From positions 848,702 to 912,701 of the forward strand of contig NZ_JAIOUB010000002.1 of NCBI RefSeq assembly GCF_019931215.1: a stretch of 64,000 bases of DNA. The letters run 5' to 3'. Under the pieces are notes generated by a model. The model made no database searches and was not told where the DNA came from. It saw only the letters and a list, made by a program, of their open reading frames with translations. The translations under genes were made by a program, and so were the position numbers. This DNA is from Alcanivorax limicola. Lineage in GTDB: Bacteria > Pseudomonadota > Gammaproteobacteria > Pseudomonadales > Alcanivoracaceae. Below, piece after piece: positions 25,778 to 34,711 of the stretch; positions within the stretch are counted from its first letter, which is position 1; each line of letters opens with the position of its first letter.

Positions 25778-26155
25778 ATGAAAGGTTTTTCGCTCATAGA
25801 ACTGATGATGGTTGTGGCAATTATTGGCATTATTTCTGCCATCGTGTATCCAAGCTACCAGAATCAGGTGGAGAGGGGTCGTGTATCTGAAGGGCGCACG
25901 GAGTTGATGGCGGCAGCGATGAGAATGGAGCGCTGCTTCACGGCCAATGCGCAATATGCGGGCTGCATCGCGCCGTATGAGTCCGAGAGCGGTCTGTATC
26001 GGATCTCCGCGACGCCCACCAACAGTAATCAGGGGTTTTTGCTTACCGCAACGCGCATTCTGGCGACCGGGCAGAACCAGTGCGGCAATCTGACCTTGAC
26101 CCATGCTGGCACCCGGGGAGTAACCAGCGGCTCAGCCCAGGAGTGCTGGCGCTGA
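25778..26155 (+). CDS. pilE: Type IV pilin-like minor pilin PilE
   Basis: A 125-residue protein. The start at 25778 gives the short leader MKG before FSLIELMMVVAIIGIISAIVYPSYQ, with Glu at +5 and the YPSYQ segment after the helix. Four Cys residues lie in the small C-terminal domain (ERCFTANAQYAGC and GNLTLTHAGTRGV with a late Cys). It matches PilE, which closes the pilY1 operon in Pseudomonas. A separate pilY2 gene between pilY1 and pilE is missing. Confidence 0.9.
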   Translation: MKGFSLIELMMVVAIIGIISAIVYPSYQNQVERGRVSEGRTELMAAAMRMERCFTANAQYAGCIAPYESESGLYRISATPTNSNQGFLLTATRILATGQNQCGNLTLTHAGTRGVTSGSAQECWR

Positions 26156-26191
26156 CCTCCGGGGTTCCGCGAGGCGGTGGATCAGCGGCGG

Positions 26192-27112
26192 TCAGGCCCA
26201 GTCAGGATTGGCGGTAAAGGCGACGGTGATCCAGCGCTTCTCGTCGGGTTTTTCCAGCCCGGCTGTGATCTCGGCACGCACCATATCCAGCGCCTGCACC
26301 CCCTGATCGACGCCGAAATCGCCGCGCGTGACGATGTGGATTTCGATGAAGTAGATGCGGCCGCTCTTTGCAACGTGGCTGTAGTAGTCGATCAGGCCGT
26401 CGCGCTTCATGATCCTGGCCATGACATTGCGGACCTCCTGATCGAGCATGTTCGGCGCAACAATCAGGATTTCACTCATGGCGCGACGCACGATGCCAAT
26501 CGGCACCGGCATGAAGCACAGCGTCAGCAGTACCAGTAGCAACGAATCAATATAGGGAATCAGTGGCGCTGCGGGGGTGTCCGCCATGAACAATGCGCCG
26601 ATAAAGGCAATCAGCAATGAAAAGGTGATCAGGCCTGCCATCAGCCAGCTCTGGGTGTCTATGCGCAGGAACTCTGAGTTGACCCGGCGGTTCACCCGCT
26701 TTTCGACCAGGTACATGCTGAAGCACACCACGCTGACCACCACGGCATAGCCAATGGCAATATCGAATGCCAGTTCACGCCCGCCGTCGATCAGGCCACC
26801 TACCGCGTTGAAGAAGGCATACACACACAGCAGTAACAGGATGCTGCCGTTGAGCGCGGCGACCAGTGGCTCCATATGCCAGTAGCCGTACTGGAAGCGA
26901 CGACTGCCCTCGCGCATCAATAGCCGTGAGACAAACAGGGCCAGTAGCGACATGGCGGCATCAATGGTCGAGAACATACCGTCGAACAGAATTGATTGAG
27001 ACCCGGACAGCAGCCCGAGCGCGATGCCCAGCCCGGCGACGACCAGCGTCATACCGATGGAGAGTTTGAGGGTGGCTTGTTCCGGGGTGGTGTGCTCTCG
27101 GGTAGAACCCAT
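26192..27112 (-). CDS. Cation diffusion facilitator family transporter
   Basis: A 306-residue membrane protein with about six helices and a C-terminal cytosolic domain of about 90 residues. The segments LSGSQSILFDGMFSTIDAAMSLLALFVSRLL, RFQYGYWHMEPLVAALNGSILLL and DTQSWLMAGLITF match CDF proteins. The usual HxxxD zinc-binding pairs are replaced by DGMFSTID and DTQSW, so metal preference may differ. It probably exports a divalent metal by proton antiport. It is convergent with pilE. Confidence 0.85.
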   Translation of the reverse strand: MGSTREHTTPEQATLKLSIGMTLVVAGLGIALGLLSGSQSILFDGMFSTIDAAMSLLALFVSRLLMREGSRRFQYGYWHMEPLVAALNGSILLLLCVYAFFNAVGGLIDGGRELAFDIAIGYAVVVSVVCFSMYLVEKRVNRRVNSEFLRIDTQSWLMAGLITFSLLIAFIGALFMADTPAAPLIPYIDSLLLVLLTLCFMPVPIGIVRRAMSEILIVAPNMLDQEVRNVMARIMKRDGLIDYYSHVAKSGRIYFIEIHIVTRGDFGVDQGVQALDMVRAEITAGLEKPDEKRWITVAFTANPDWA

Positions 27113-27152
27113 GACAGGCGCTCGCTATGCAGTCGGGCGCGACAAGTATAGC

Positions 27153-27180
27153 AGAAGGCCCGGTATTTACCGGGCCTTCT
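27153..27180 (-). terminator. Strong hairpin at the 3' side of acs
   Basis: AGAAGGCCCGGTA pairs with TACCGGGCCTTCT around a short loop, nine bases after the acs stop on the minus strand. There is no long T run, so it may act as an mRNA-stabilising end or a weak terminator. It also lies just upstream of the CDF gene. Confidence 0.65.
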
Positions 27181-27189
27181 GGCAGTGGG

Positions 27190-29127
27190 TTATCGATGCA
27201 ATCGTGTCTCGATCAACTGATCCACCACAGACGGGTCTGCCAGCGTTGAGGTATCACCCAGGGAATCCAGCTCGTTGGTGGCAATCTTGCGCAGGATGCG
27301 GCGCATGATCTTGCCCGAACGGGTTTTCGGCAAGCCGGGGGCAAAGTGAATCAGATCCGGTTTGGCGATGGCGCCGATTTCCTGGGCGACGAAGTCACGC
27401 AGGGTCTTCACCAGTTCGTCGTCGCCTTCGTGGCCCTTCATCAGGTTGACGTAGGCATAGATGCCCTGGCCTTTGACGTCATGGGGATAGCCCACCACGG
27501 CGGCTTCGGCAATGGCCGGGTGCAGTACCAGTGCTGATTCGATCTCGGCGGTGCCCAGGCGGTGCCCGGAAATATTCAGCACGTCGTCGACGCGGCCGGT
27601 GATCCAGTAGTAACCATCTTCATCACGCCGTGCGCCGTCGCCGGTGAAATAGCTGTTGGCGTAGGTCGAGAAATAAGTATCGATCATGCGTTGATGATCG
27701 CCATAGACAGTGCGGATCTGGCTGGGCCAGGAGCTTTTGATGATCAGGTTGCCGGAGGCCGCGCCTTCGAGTTCCTTACCGTCGGCATCCACCAGTGCGG
27801 GTTCCACGCCGAAGAACGGCAGCGTCGCGGAGCCGGGTTTGGTGTCGATGGCACCGGGGATTGGCGCAATCATGATGGCGCCGGTTTCAGTCTGCCACCA
27901 GGTATCGACAATCGGGCAGCGGCTGTCGCCGACGGTGCGGTAATACCATTCCCAGGCTTCCGGGTTGATCGGTTCACCGACAGTGCCGAGCAGGCGCAGG
28001 CTGCTGCGTTGGGCCTGTTTGACCGGCTCATCCCCCAGGCCCATCAGTGCCCGAATGGCAGTGGGGGCGGTGTAGAAAATGGTGACCTGGTGCTTGTCGA
28101 TCACCTGCCAGAAGCGCGAGGCGTCGGGGTAGGTGGGCACGCCTTCGAACACCAGCGTGGTAGCACCGTTGGCCAGTGGGCCGTAGACAATATAACTGTG
28201 GCCGGTGACCCAGCCGACATCGGCGGTGCACCAGTAGATATCACCGTCCTTGTAGTCGAACACATAGCGATGGGTCAGGGCGGCGCCGAGCAGGTAACCG
28301 GCGGTCGTGTGCTGCACACCCTTGGGTTTGCCGGTGGAGCCGGAGGTGTAGAGGATGAACAACGGATCTTCTGCGTCCATGGGCTCTGGCGGGCAGTCGC
28401 CGCTGGCGGCGGGCACGGCCTCGTGGTACCAGATGTCCCGGTCTGCCTGCCAGTTCACTTTATTGCCGGTGCGGCGCACAGTCAGGCAGGTGTGCACGCT
28501 GTCGCACTGGGCCATGGCCTTGTCGGCGTTGTCTTTCAGGGGCACATTCTTGCCGCCGCGCACGCCTTCATCGGCGGTGATGACGGCGCAGGCCTGGGCG
28601 TCCTGAATACGGTCTTTCAGCGCTTCCGGGGAAAAACCACCGAAGATGACCGAGTGCACGGCGCCGATGCGGGCGCAGGCGAGCATGGCGTAGGTGGCTT
28701 CCGGAATCATCGGCATATAGATGCAGACCCGGTCGCCTTTGCCGACGCCACGCTGACGCAGCACATTGGCCAGTTTCGAGACTTCTTCGTGCAGTTCGCG
28801 GTAGCTGATATGGCGGCTCTGATCGGGCTCATCGCCTTCCCAGATGATGGCGGTCTGGTCGCCACGGGTGGCCAGATGGCGGTCTACGCAGTTGTAGCAG
28901 ACATTGAGCTGGCCACCGACAAACCAGTTGGCGTCGCCGGTGCTGAAATCCCATTCACTGACCTTGTCCCAGGGGCGGGACCAGTCGAGAAATTCGCGGG
29001 CACGCTCGGCCCAGAAGGTGTCAGGTGTCTCGATGGAGGCGCGGTACCACGCGTCATAGTGGTCCTTGTCCATCAGGGCATCACGGGCAAACGCTTCGGG
29101 TACCGGATAGCGTTTCACTTCCGACAT
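27190..29127 (-). CDS. acs: Acetyl-CoA synthetase
   Basis: A 645-residue AMP-forming enzyme making acetyl-CoA from acetate, ATP and CoA. The ATP-loop [47 protein letters not shown] and the C-terminal [16 protein letters not shown] are all present, the last with the lysine acetylated for control. Length is normal. A GAAGGAGGCC ribosome binding site precedes the ATG. In Pseudomonas acs also lies near panBCD and cbrAB, and acetate use is linked to these regulators. Confidence 0.97.
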   Translation of the reverse strand: MSEVKRYPVPEAFARDALMDKDHYDAWYRASIETPDTFWAERAREFLDWSRPWDKVSEWDFSTGDANWFVGGQLNVCYNCVDRHLATRGDQTAIIWEGDEPDQSRHISYRELHEEVSKLANVLRQRGVGKGDRVCIYMPMIPEATYAMLACARIGAVHSVIFGGFSPEALKDRIQDAQACAVITADEGVRGGKNVPLKDNADKAMAQCDSVHTCLTVRRTGNKVNWQADRDIWYHEAVPAASGDCPPEPMDAEDPLFILYTSGSTGKPKGVQHTTAGYLLGAALTHRYVFDYKDGDIYWCTADVGWVTGHSYIVYGPLANGATTLVFEGVPTYPDASRFWQVIDKHQVTIFYTAPTAIRALMGLGDEPVKQAQRSSLRLLGTVGEPINPEAWEWYYRTVGDSRCPIVDTWWQTETGAIMIAPIPGAIDTKPGSATLPFFGVEPALVDADGKELEGAASGNLIIKSSWPSQIRTVYGDHQRMIDTYFSTYANSYFTGDGARRDEDGYYWITGRVDDVLNISGHRLGTAEIESALVLHPAIAEAAVVGYPHDVKGQGIYAYVNLMKGHEGDDELVKTLRDFVAQEIGAIAKPDLIHFAPGLPKTRSGKIMRRILRKIATNELDSLGDTSTLADPSVVDQLIETRLHR

Positions 29128-29274
29128 CTGTGGCCTCCTTCAGATATAGCGCATACAAGACATATACAAGAGGTTCACTATTGATGAAATGCGGCACCGG
29201 GTAAAGCCCACTTTGGTATAAAGCGATGTGGCGTGCCAGCGCCAGGGGTGGGGGGCGGACAGTGAGGGGCGGGC

Positions 29275-29302
29275 AAAAAAAAGCCCCGAAATCCGGGGCT
29301 TT
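29275..29302 (-). terminator. Rho-independent terminator of panD
   Basis: On the minus strand AAAGCCCCG pairs with CGGGGCTTT and continues into a run of eight T residues, 43 bases after the panD stop. Confidence 0.92.
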
Positions 29303-29345
29303 CTATAGCGTGCAAACAGCGGGTTTGCTTCAGGTGCGGGTTGCC

Positions 29346-29726
29346 TCAGGCAACCTGTACCGGTATGGCGTCGCTGCTGCCTTTTACGGCGTTGCCGTCT
29401 GCCAAGTAGATCAGACGTGGCTTGAAGTTGATCAGTTCTGCGCTGCTGTAGTTGGCGTAAGCGCAAATAATCACGCGGTCACCCGGCTGTGCTTTATGCG
29501 CAGCGGCGCCGTTGACAGAAATCATTCGTGAGCCTTCCTCGGCGCGAATGGCGTAGGTGGTGAAGCGCTCGCCATTGTCCACGTTGTAAATCTGGATCTG
29601 TTCGTATTCCAGAATGCCCGCCATATCGAGCAATGTGCCATCAATGGCACAGGAACCTTCGTACTCCAGCTCTGCGTGCGTGACGCGCGCCTGGTGCAGC
29701 TTGGCTTTCAGCATAGTGCACTGCAT
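29346..29726 (-). CDS. panD: Aspartate 1-decarboxylase
   Basis: A 126-residue pyruvoyl enzyme making beta-alanine from aspartate for pantothenate synthesis. The self-cleavage site Gly24-Ser25 is in YEGSCAID, and Lys9, Tyr22 and Tyr58 positions are as usual ([21 protein letters not shown]). Length is normal. It ends the panB-panC-panD run on the minus strand and is followed by a strong terminator. A 142-base gap separates it from panC, so it may also have its own promoter. Confidence 0.97.
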   Translation of the reverse strand: MQCTMLKAKLHQARVTHAELEYEGSCAIDGTLLDMAGILEYEQIQIYNVDNGERFTTYAIRAEEGSRMISVNGAAAHKAQPGDRVIICAYANYSSAELINFKPRLIYLADGNAVKGSSDAIPVQVA

Positions 29727-29868
29727 GACTCTACCTCTCTGCGCTACCCCGACAAGGATGTCTCTGCGCTGTAATGCGGGCCCTTTTTAGCACCGCACAC
29801 ATCGGGATACAACCGTTAAACGGACCGGGAATCAGTGCCGAAAATGGCGCGCCAGTATGCCTGAACGA

Positions 29869-30720
29869 TCAGTCACGCACAATTGCGACCGGTATATTGT
29901 CTATCAATCGGGTTTTGCCCAGTCTGGCGGCCACCGCAACCCGCAAGGCGCGGTCTTCGGGCGTTGCCGGCGCCACCGTTTCCGCGTTCACCACATCCAG
30001 GTAATCGACACGGAAACCGGCGCTTTCAAGGCTTTCCGTCAGGCGTTGGCTGAGCCCCTGATAGTCGGTGTCGCCAGCCTCGATGGCGGCGCGGGCTTGC
30101 TGCAAGTGAGCATATACTTGCGGCGCCAGGGCACGTTCTTCGGGGCTCAGGTAGCCGTTGCGGGAGCTCATGGCCAGGCCATCCGCTTCCCGCTCTGTGG
30201 CGACGCCGACAATGTCGATGCCGAAACACAGGTCGCGGGTCATGCGCCGGATCACGGCCAGTTGCTGGAAGTCTTTCTCGCCAAAACAGGCTACATCGGG
30301 CGTGACGATGTGGAACAGCTTGCTCACCACGGTACTGACGCCGCGGAAGTGCCCCGGGCGGCTGGCGCCGCACAGGTGCTCGCCCAGCTGGTCGACATCC
30401 ACCCAGCTGAGGTTCTGTTGCGGGTACATTTCGTCCACGGCGGGGGCAAACAGCAGGTCGGTGCCGGCGTCTGCCAAACGGGCCTGGTCGCGCTCCAGGG
30501 TGCGTGGATAGGCATCAAAATCTTCGCCGGGGCCGAATTGCGTCGGGTTGACGAAGATGCTGGCCACCACTTTGTCCGCGTGGCGGCGGGCCTCGGTTAC
30601 CAGGCGGATATGCCCGGCGTGCAGATTGCCCATGGTCGGCACGAAGCCGACCCGCAGGCCGCTGGCTTGCCAGGCGCGCACCTGCGCGCGGGTGTCTGCG
30701 ATGGTGTGCAGGGTCAGCAT
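29869..30720 (-). CDS. panC: Pantothenate synthetase
   Basis: A 283-residue ligase joining pantoate and beta-alanine with ATP. The HxGH-type motif is in VPTMGNLHAGHIRL (about 28-41). FVNPTQFGPGEDFDAYPRT and GEKDFQQLAVIRRM are substrate-binding segments, and the KMSKS equivalent is MSSRNGYLS. It follows panB by 31 bases and is probably co-transcribed with it. Confidence 0.97.
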   Translation of the reverse strand: MLTLHTIADTRAQVRAWQASGLRVGFVPTMGNLHAGHIRLVTEARRHADKVVASIFVNPTQFGPGEDFDAYPRTLERDQARLADAGTDLLFAPAVDEMYPQQNLSWVDVDQLGEHLCGASRPGHFRGVSTVVSKLFHIVTPDVACFGEKDFQQLAVIRRMTRDLCFGIDIVGVATEREADGLAMSSRNGYLSPEERALAPQVYAHLQQARAAIEAGDTDYQGLSQRLTESLESAGFRVDYLDVVNAETVAPATPEDRALRVAVAARLGKTRLIDNIPVAIVRD

Positions 30721-30751
30721 GGGGTGATCTCCGGCGGCTGCGCGGTTCAGG

Positions 30752-31546
30752 TCAGGAGAAGCAGTGCTCCGGCCCCGGGAAGCTGCCGTTCTTGACGGCG
30801 GTGTCGTAGGCGCGCAGGGCCGCAGCGATATCGCCCCCGGCCTCGATCATGAAGTTCTTCACGAAGCGGGCCGGCTTGCCCGGGGTGATGCCCAGCATGT
30901 CGTGCAGCACCAGCACCTGGCCGTCGCATTCCGGCGCGGCGCCGATGCCGATCACCGGCACCGAGACGGCGGCGAGCAGGCGCTGGGTGACGGCCCGGGG
31001 CACGCATTCCAGCAGCAGCACGTCGGCCCCGGCGGCTTCCAGTGCCAGGGCATCGTCAATCAGGCGTTGTGCGCTGTCGTCCTCACGGCCCTGTACCCGA
31101 TACCCCCCGAAGGCGTTGACCGACTGTGGGGTGAGCCCCAGATGCACACAGACGGGCACGCCGTTGCGTCGCAGCGTGGTGACGGTGTCTGCCAGCCAGC
31201 CTGCGCCCTCGAGTTTGACCATATGGGCGCCGGCCTGCATCAGCGCCTGGCTGGCCGCCAGGGCGCCCTCAAGGGTGGCGGCGCCCATGAACGGCATGTC
31301 GGCCATGATCAGGCTGCCCTGGTTGCCCCGGGCGACACAGGCGGTGTGGTAGGCGATGTCGGCCACGGTAACCGGCAAGGTGCTGTCGTGCCCTTGCAGT
31401 ACCATGCCCAGCGAATCCCCCACCAGAATGGCGTCGATGCCGGCGTTGCTGACCTGCGTCGCAAAGCAGGCGTCATAGGCGGTCAGCACGGAGAATTTGC
31501 GGCCTTCTGCTTTGCATTGCTGCAATGTGCGGATGGTGACACTCAT
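30752..31546 (-). CDS. panB: 3-methyl-2-oxobutanoate hydroxymethyltransferase
   Basis: A 264-residue enzyme transferring hydroxymethyl from methylene-tetrahydrofolate to alpha-ketoisovalerate. [31 protein letters not shown] and IMADMPFM carry the Mg-binding Asp residues. VKLEGA and [13 protein letters not shown] follow, and [21 protein letters not shown] closes the barrel. It precedes panC and lies 40 bases after the deoxynucleoside kinase gene. Confidence 0.97.
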   Translation of the reverse strand: MSVTIRTLQQCKAEGRKFSVLTAYDACFATQVSNAGIDAILVGDSLGMVLQGHDSTLPVTVADIAYHTACVARGNQGSLIMADMPFMGAATLEGALAASQALMQAGAHMVKLEGAGWLADTVTTLRRNGVPVCVHLGLTPQSVNAFGGYRVQGREDDSAQRLIDDALALEAAGADVLLLECVPRAVTQRLLAAVSVPVIGIGAAPECDGQVLVLHDMLGITPGKPARFVKNFMIEAGGDIAAALRAYDTAVKNGSFPGPEHCFS

Positions 31547-31586
31547 GGGCGTATTCCTGACATGGGCGTGTTCCTGAAGTGGCGGC

Positions 31587-32270
31587 TCAGCCTGCCAGCG
31601 GGCGGGGATTAAAATAGTGGCGGCCCTTGCCGATGTCCAGCAGATAGCTCACCAGTTGCTGGTAGTCTTCGTCGTGCCCGGCAAAATCGATATCTGCGGC
31701 GTTGACGATCAGCAGTGGCGCGTCGTCATAAAAATGGAAAAAACGCGCATAGGCATTGTTGAGGCGGTCGAGATAATCGCTGTCGATGCTGCGCTCGATG
31801 GCCAGCCCGCGCTTGCCGATGCGTTGCAGCAAGACACTGGTGGGCGCTTGCAGATAAATCACCAGGTCCGGGCGCGGCGCATCCAGAGTCAGGTGCTTGT
31901 GCACGTTCTGGTACAGGCGAAACTCGTCTTCATCCAGCGTGACTTCCGCGAACAGTTCGTTCTTGTCGATCAGGAAATCGCTGACCCGGACTTCTTCGAA
32001 CAGGCTGTTCTGTTTGAGTTCGCGCAGTTGCTCGGCGCGCTGAAACAGAAAGAACAGCTCGGTCTGCAGAGCGTACTGGCGGGGGGCGCGATAAAAGCGT
32101 TCCAGGAACGGATTGGCTTCGGCCTGTTCCAGCAGCACTTCGTAGTTGAAGGTCTCTGCCAGGCGTCGCGCCAGGGTCGTCTTGCCGACACCGATGGGCC
32201 CTTCCACAGCGATAAAGCGTGGCAGTTCACCGGCATCTCGCATCGCCTGCACCCGTTCGTTCAGCATCAC
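31587..32270 (-). CDS. Deoxynucleoside kinase
   Basis: A 227-residue kinase of the dNK/dGK family. The P-loop [20 protein letters not shown] is at about 20-39. The deoxynucleoside-binding segment [30 protein letters not shown] and the LID-like [24 protein letters not shown] follow. It phosphorylates deoxynucleosides for salvage; the base preference is unclear. It sits between folK and panB, separating genes that are usually adjacent. Nine bases separate it from folK. Confidence 0.9.
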   Translation of the reverse strand: MMLNERVQAMRDAGELPRFIAVEGPIGVGKTTLARRLAETFNYEVLLEQAEANPFLERFYRAPRQYALQTELFFLFQRAEQLRELKQNSLFEEVRVSDFLIDKNELFAEVTLDEDEFRLYQNVHKHLTLDAPRPDLVIYLQAPTSVLLQRIGKRGLAIERSIDSDYLDRLNNAYARFFHFYDDAPLLIVNAADIDFAGHDEDYQQLVSYLLDIGKGRHYFNPRPLAG

Positions 32271-32279
32271 CCGCCCCCG

Positions 32280-32798
32280 CTACTGTTGTCTGATATCGTC
32301 GTGTCCGACATCCGGCGCGGCCTCATGGTACCAGACTCCGGCATCATCGCACTGCTGCCGGTGGCTCGCCAGCGTGCTGCCGTCCGGCAGGACCAGGGAC
32401 GGCGACAGCGCAGCCAGGGGCACCAGCACAAAGGCGCGTTCCAGCATGCGTGGGTGGGGCACCGTGAGGCGGGGATGGTTGATGTACTGGTCGCCGTACA
32501 GCAGCAGGTCCAGATCCAGGGTGCGTTCGCCCCAGTGACGCAGGCGTTCCCGCCCGGCGGCGCGCTCCAGTGCCTGCAGGGCATCCAGCAGCGTCAGGGG
32601 GGGCAGGTCGGTATCCAGGGCGGCGACGGCGTTGATGAAGTCGGGTTGATCGGCGGGGCCGACCGGGGTGGTGCCGTAGAAGGGGGAGCATCCGGCAAGA
32701 CGAGAGCCTGGCAGTCGGGCCAGGCCGTCAAGCGCCCGGCGCAACTGCTGCGCCGGGTCGGCCAGGTTGCTGCCCAGGCCGATATGGCAACGCATCAT
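32280..32798 (-). CDS. folK: HPPK, 6-hydroxymethyl-7,8-dihydropterin pyrophosphokinase
   Basis: A 172-residue kinase of folate synthesis. The ATG at 32798 overlaps the pcnB stop (ATGA), with a second ATG directly after. IGLGSNL starts the fold, then FYGTTPVGPADQPDFINAVA. The catalytic loop is RHWGERTLDLDLLLYGD, and HPRMLERAFVLVPLAAL follows. Codons upstream of 32798 lie in pcnB and are not used. It is translationally coupled to pcnB. Confidence 0.95.
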   Translation of the reverse strand: MMRCHIGLGSNLADPAQQLRRALDGLARLPGSRLAGCSPFYGTTPVGPADQPDFINAVAALDTDLPPLTLLDALQALERAAGRERLRHWGERTLDLDLLLYGDQYINHPRLTVPHPRMLERAFVLVPLAALSPSLVLPDGSTLASHRQQCDDAGVWYHEAAPDVGHDDIRQQ

Positions 32799-34183
32799 GC
32801 GTTGTTGCCACCGCTCGCACCGCCTTCGGCACCGCCACGGCGGCGGCGACGCCGGCGCTTGCGCCCGGTGCCGCTGTTGCCGGCAGGGGCACCTTTGGCC
32901 GCTGCGGCTGCCATGGCCTCGCGGGTGTCTTCGTCGGCGTCCTGGTAATCGGTCCACCATTGGCCCAGCCCCGGCGGGATCTCGCCCGCTTCCTCGCGCA
33001 GCAACAGGAAGTCATAGGCGGCGCGGAAGCGTGGGTGGCTGACCAGCTGGGCGGCACGGTTGCCGTGGCGCCGGGGCAGGCGCGGCTGCAGGTCCCAGAT
33101 CTCGCGCACCACGGAAGAGAAGCGGCGCGGGATGGCAATGGTGCTGACCTGTTCGGCGATGACGTGACCAGAGGCCTTGTTGAGGGCCACCGAGGGCGGC
33201 ATGCCGTCGTCCTGGTAGCGTTCCAGCAGATGGCGCATGGGCGCCCACAGCAGTACGGCGAACAGGAATGCCGGGGTCACCGGTTTGTCCTGGGCCAGGC
33301 GCCGGTCGGTGTTGTGCATGGCTGCTTCCAGCAGTCGCTGGTCGCTGTCTTGCAGGGTTTCTGCGGTGGCCGGGAACAGCGCATCGAAGAGCCCGTAATC
33401 CTGCAGCAGTTCCAGGGTGTAGGCCGCGTGGCCCCCCAGGAACAGTTTCAGCATTTCGTCGAACAGGCGTGCCGGCGGCACTTGCTGCATCAGGGGCGCC
33501 AGTTCGTGGATCGGCGCCTCGGTGTCCGGATCAATGTCGAAATCCAGTTTCGCGGCAAAGCGCACGGCGCGGATCATGCGGACCGGATCTTCGCGGTAAC
33601 GCTGGGCCGGGTCGCCCATCAGGCGCAGGGTCTTGTTCTGGATGTCCTGCATGCTGCCGGCAAAGTCATACAGCGCGAAGTCGGCGATATTGTAGTAGAG
33701 CGCATTGACGGTGAAGTCGCGGCGCAGGGCATCTTCTTCGATGTTGCCGTAGACATTGTCGCGCAGGATCTGGCCTTCGCGGCTGTGGCTGCTGTCGCTG
33801 TCACCGGGCTCGCCCAGGGCGCGGAAGGTGGCCACTTCGATGACTTCGGGCCCGAAGCGGACATGCACCAGGCGGAAACGACGGCCAATGATGCGGGCGC
33901 GGCGGAACAGGCACTCCACTTCTTCAGGGGTCGCGTTGGTGACAACGTCGAAATCCTTGGGCTGGATGCCGGTGAGGATGTCGCGCAGACAGCCGCCCAC
34001 CAGAAAGGCGTCAAAGCCAGCCTCATGCAGGCCGTACAGCACGTTGAGCGCCGCGCGGCTGATCTGCTTGCGCGAGATCGGGTGCTGGTCGCGGGGAATG
34101 ATCACGGGCTCCGTCTGCGTTCGGCGAGCACCGTTATCACGCCCGATGAGTCGTGTCAGAAAAGCCGGGATCTTGCGTAGCAC
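32795..34183 (-). CDS. pcnB: Poly(A) polymerase I
   Basis: A 462-residue nucleotidyltransferase that adds poly(A) tails to RNA 3' ends, promoting decay. The head has VGGCLRDILTGIQPKDFDVVTNATPEEVE, with the catalytic Asp pair. RFRLVHVRFG, RRDFTVNALYYN and DPVRMIRAVRFAAKLDF are conserved. The tail ends in a lysine/arginine block (RKRRRRRRRG) that would bind RNA. It is followed by overlapping folK and preceded by the CrcZ-like RNA locus, the same order as in Pseudomonas. Confidence 0.96.
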   Translation of the reverse strand: MLRKIPAFLTRLIGRDNGARRTQTEPVIIPRDQHPISRKQISRAALNVLYGLHEAGFDAFLVGGCLRDILTGIQPKDFDVVTNATPEEVECLFRRARIIGRRFRLVHVRFGPEVIEVATFRALGEPGDSDSSHSREGQILRDNVYGNIEEDALRRDFTVNALYYNIADFALYDFAGSMQDIQNKTLRLMGDPAQRYREDPVRMIRAVRFAAKLDFDIDPDTEAPIHELAPLMQQVPPARLFDEMLKLFLGGHAAYTLELLQDYGLFDALFPATAETLQDSDQRLLEAAMHNTDRRLAQDKPVTPAFLFAVLLWAPMRHLLERYQDDGMPPSVALNKASGHVIAEQVSTIAIPRRFSSVVREIWDLQPRLPRRHGNRAAQLVSHPRFRAAYDFLLLREEAGEIPPGLGQWWTDYQDADEDTREAMAAAAAKGAPAGNSGTGRKRRRRRRRGGAEGGASGGNNA

Positions 34184-34309
34184 TATAGGTAAGCCTGTCG
34201 GTTGGCGGTGGTGTGTGTGGCTGTGATTGATCGTAAAGCGCGCAATGTTAACCTGTATCAGGAGTCAGGGCGACCCGGGTGGCTGGGGCTGGTACGGGAG
34301 CAGAAATGA

Positions 34310-34560
34310 AAAAGGGACCACAGCAAGCTGTGGTCCCTTATAATTGCGCTGATTCTGTTATTGTTATTGTTTGTTTTGTTTTCTGCCTTTTTAGTCACGA
34401 CAGTCCGGTCATGACAAGCACTGCATTGGCTCGTGAAATTGTTATTCTTTATGAGCCTTCTACGCCGCTGTTTTTGTTGTTTGCTGGCGTGTGTTCATCC
34501 TGCATTCACCCCCGCCTCATTGCAACAATTTGAAAAACCTTTACCTATCAATGAGTTGGC
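34310..34560 (-). ncRNA. Candidate CrcZ-type sRNA (Hfq/Crc-titrating RNA), 5' end uncertain
   Basis: This gene-free stretch lies between cbrB and pcnB, where crcZ lies in Pseudomonas. The minus-strand RNA would contain three A-rich clusters built of AAN triplets: 34468-34482 (AACAACAAAAAC), 34435-34449 (AAGAATAACAAT) and 34351-34382 (with AACAATAACAATAAC). These match the AANAANAA motifs on which Hfq and Crc bind in CrcZ. It ends in a strong terminator. Downstream of CbrB-type control it would rise on poor carbon sources and relieve catabolite repression. The 5' end may be anywhere from about 34675 to 34475, since no clear promoter was found. Confidence 0.7.
34312..34340 (-). terminator. Terminator of the CrcZ-like RNA
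   Basis: On the minus strand AAGGGACCACAG pairs with CTGTGGTCCCTT and is followed by a T run and CATTTC. It lies 370 bases after cbrB and before pcnB. Confidence 0.9.
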
Positions 34561-34573
34561 GTGAATCTTCTGA

Positions 34574-34590
34574 GTGAACAGCTTGTTCAC
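34574..34590. promoter_or_regulatory. Perfect 7+3+7 inverted repeat
   Basis: GTGAACAGCTTGTTCAC has arms of seven bases around GCT. It lies between the TGTTAC/GTAACA repeat and the AAN clusters of the candidate sRNA, so it is either an operator for it or a 5' hairpin of the RNA itself. Confidence 0.5.
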
Positions 34591-34611
34591 TGGTTAAGTG
34601 TGTAGTTTTGG

Positions 34612-34639
34612 TGTTACGGCGCTGTGTAGGACGGTAACA
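34612..34639. promoter_or_regulatory. TGTTAC-N16-GTAACA inverted repeat, candidate CbrB binding site
   Basis: TGTTAC at 34612-34617 and GTAACA at 34634-34639 form an inverted repeat with 16 bases between. From memory, CbrB targets in Pseudomonas carry this same hexamer pair with a similar spacing. It lies 72-100 bases past the cbrB stop and upstream of the AAN clusters, as an activator site for the sRNA should. Confidence 0.6.
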
Positions 34640-34711
34640 CCCGGGTCGGTTTCGCCTGGCAATGCTGTTTGTGATCGCAGAGTAAAGCCTTTCGTAACCC
34701 GGATGTGTCCG

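Noticed and set aside
27562..29184. A 540-codon open frame on the plus strand opposite acs
   Set aside because: Antisense of a fully conserved enzyme; Gly/Val/His-rich shadow with no family features.
29223..29238. TGGCACG with TCGCT upstream of acs, resembling a sigma54 promoter
   Set aside because: The spacing between GG and GC is 11, not 10, which normally abolishes sigma54 recognition.
34687..34700. GG-N10-GC match that could be a sigma54 promoter for the sRNA
   Set aside because: Only the GG and GC agree; it would put the CbrB-like inverted repeat inside the transcript. A second weak match at 34487-34500 is no better. Neither is annotated.
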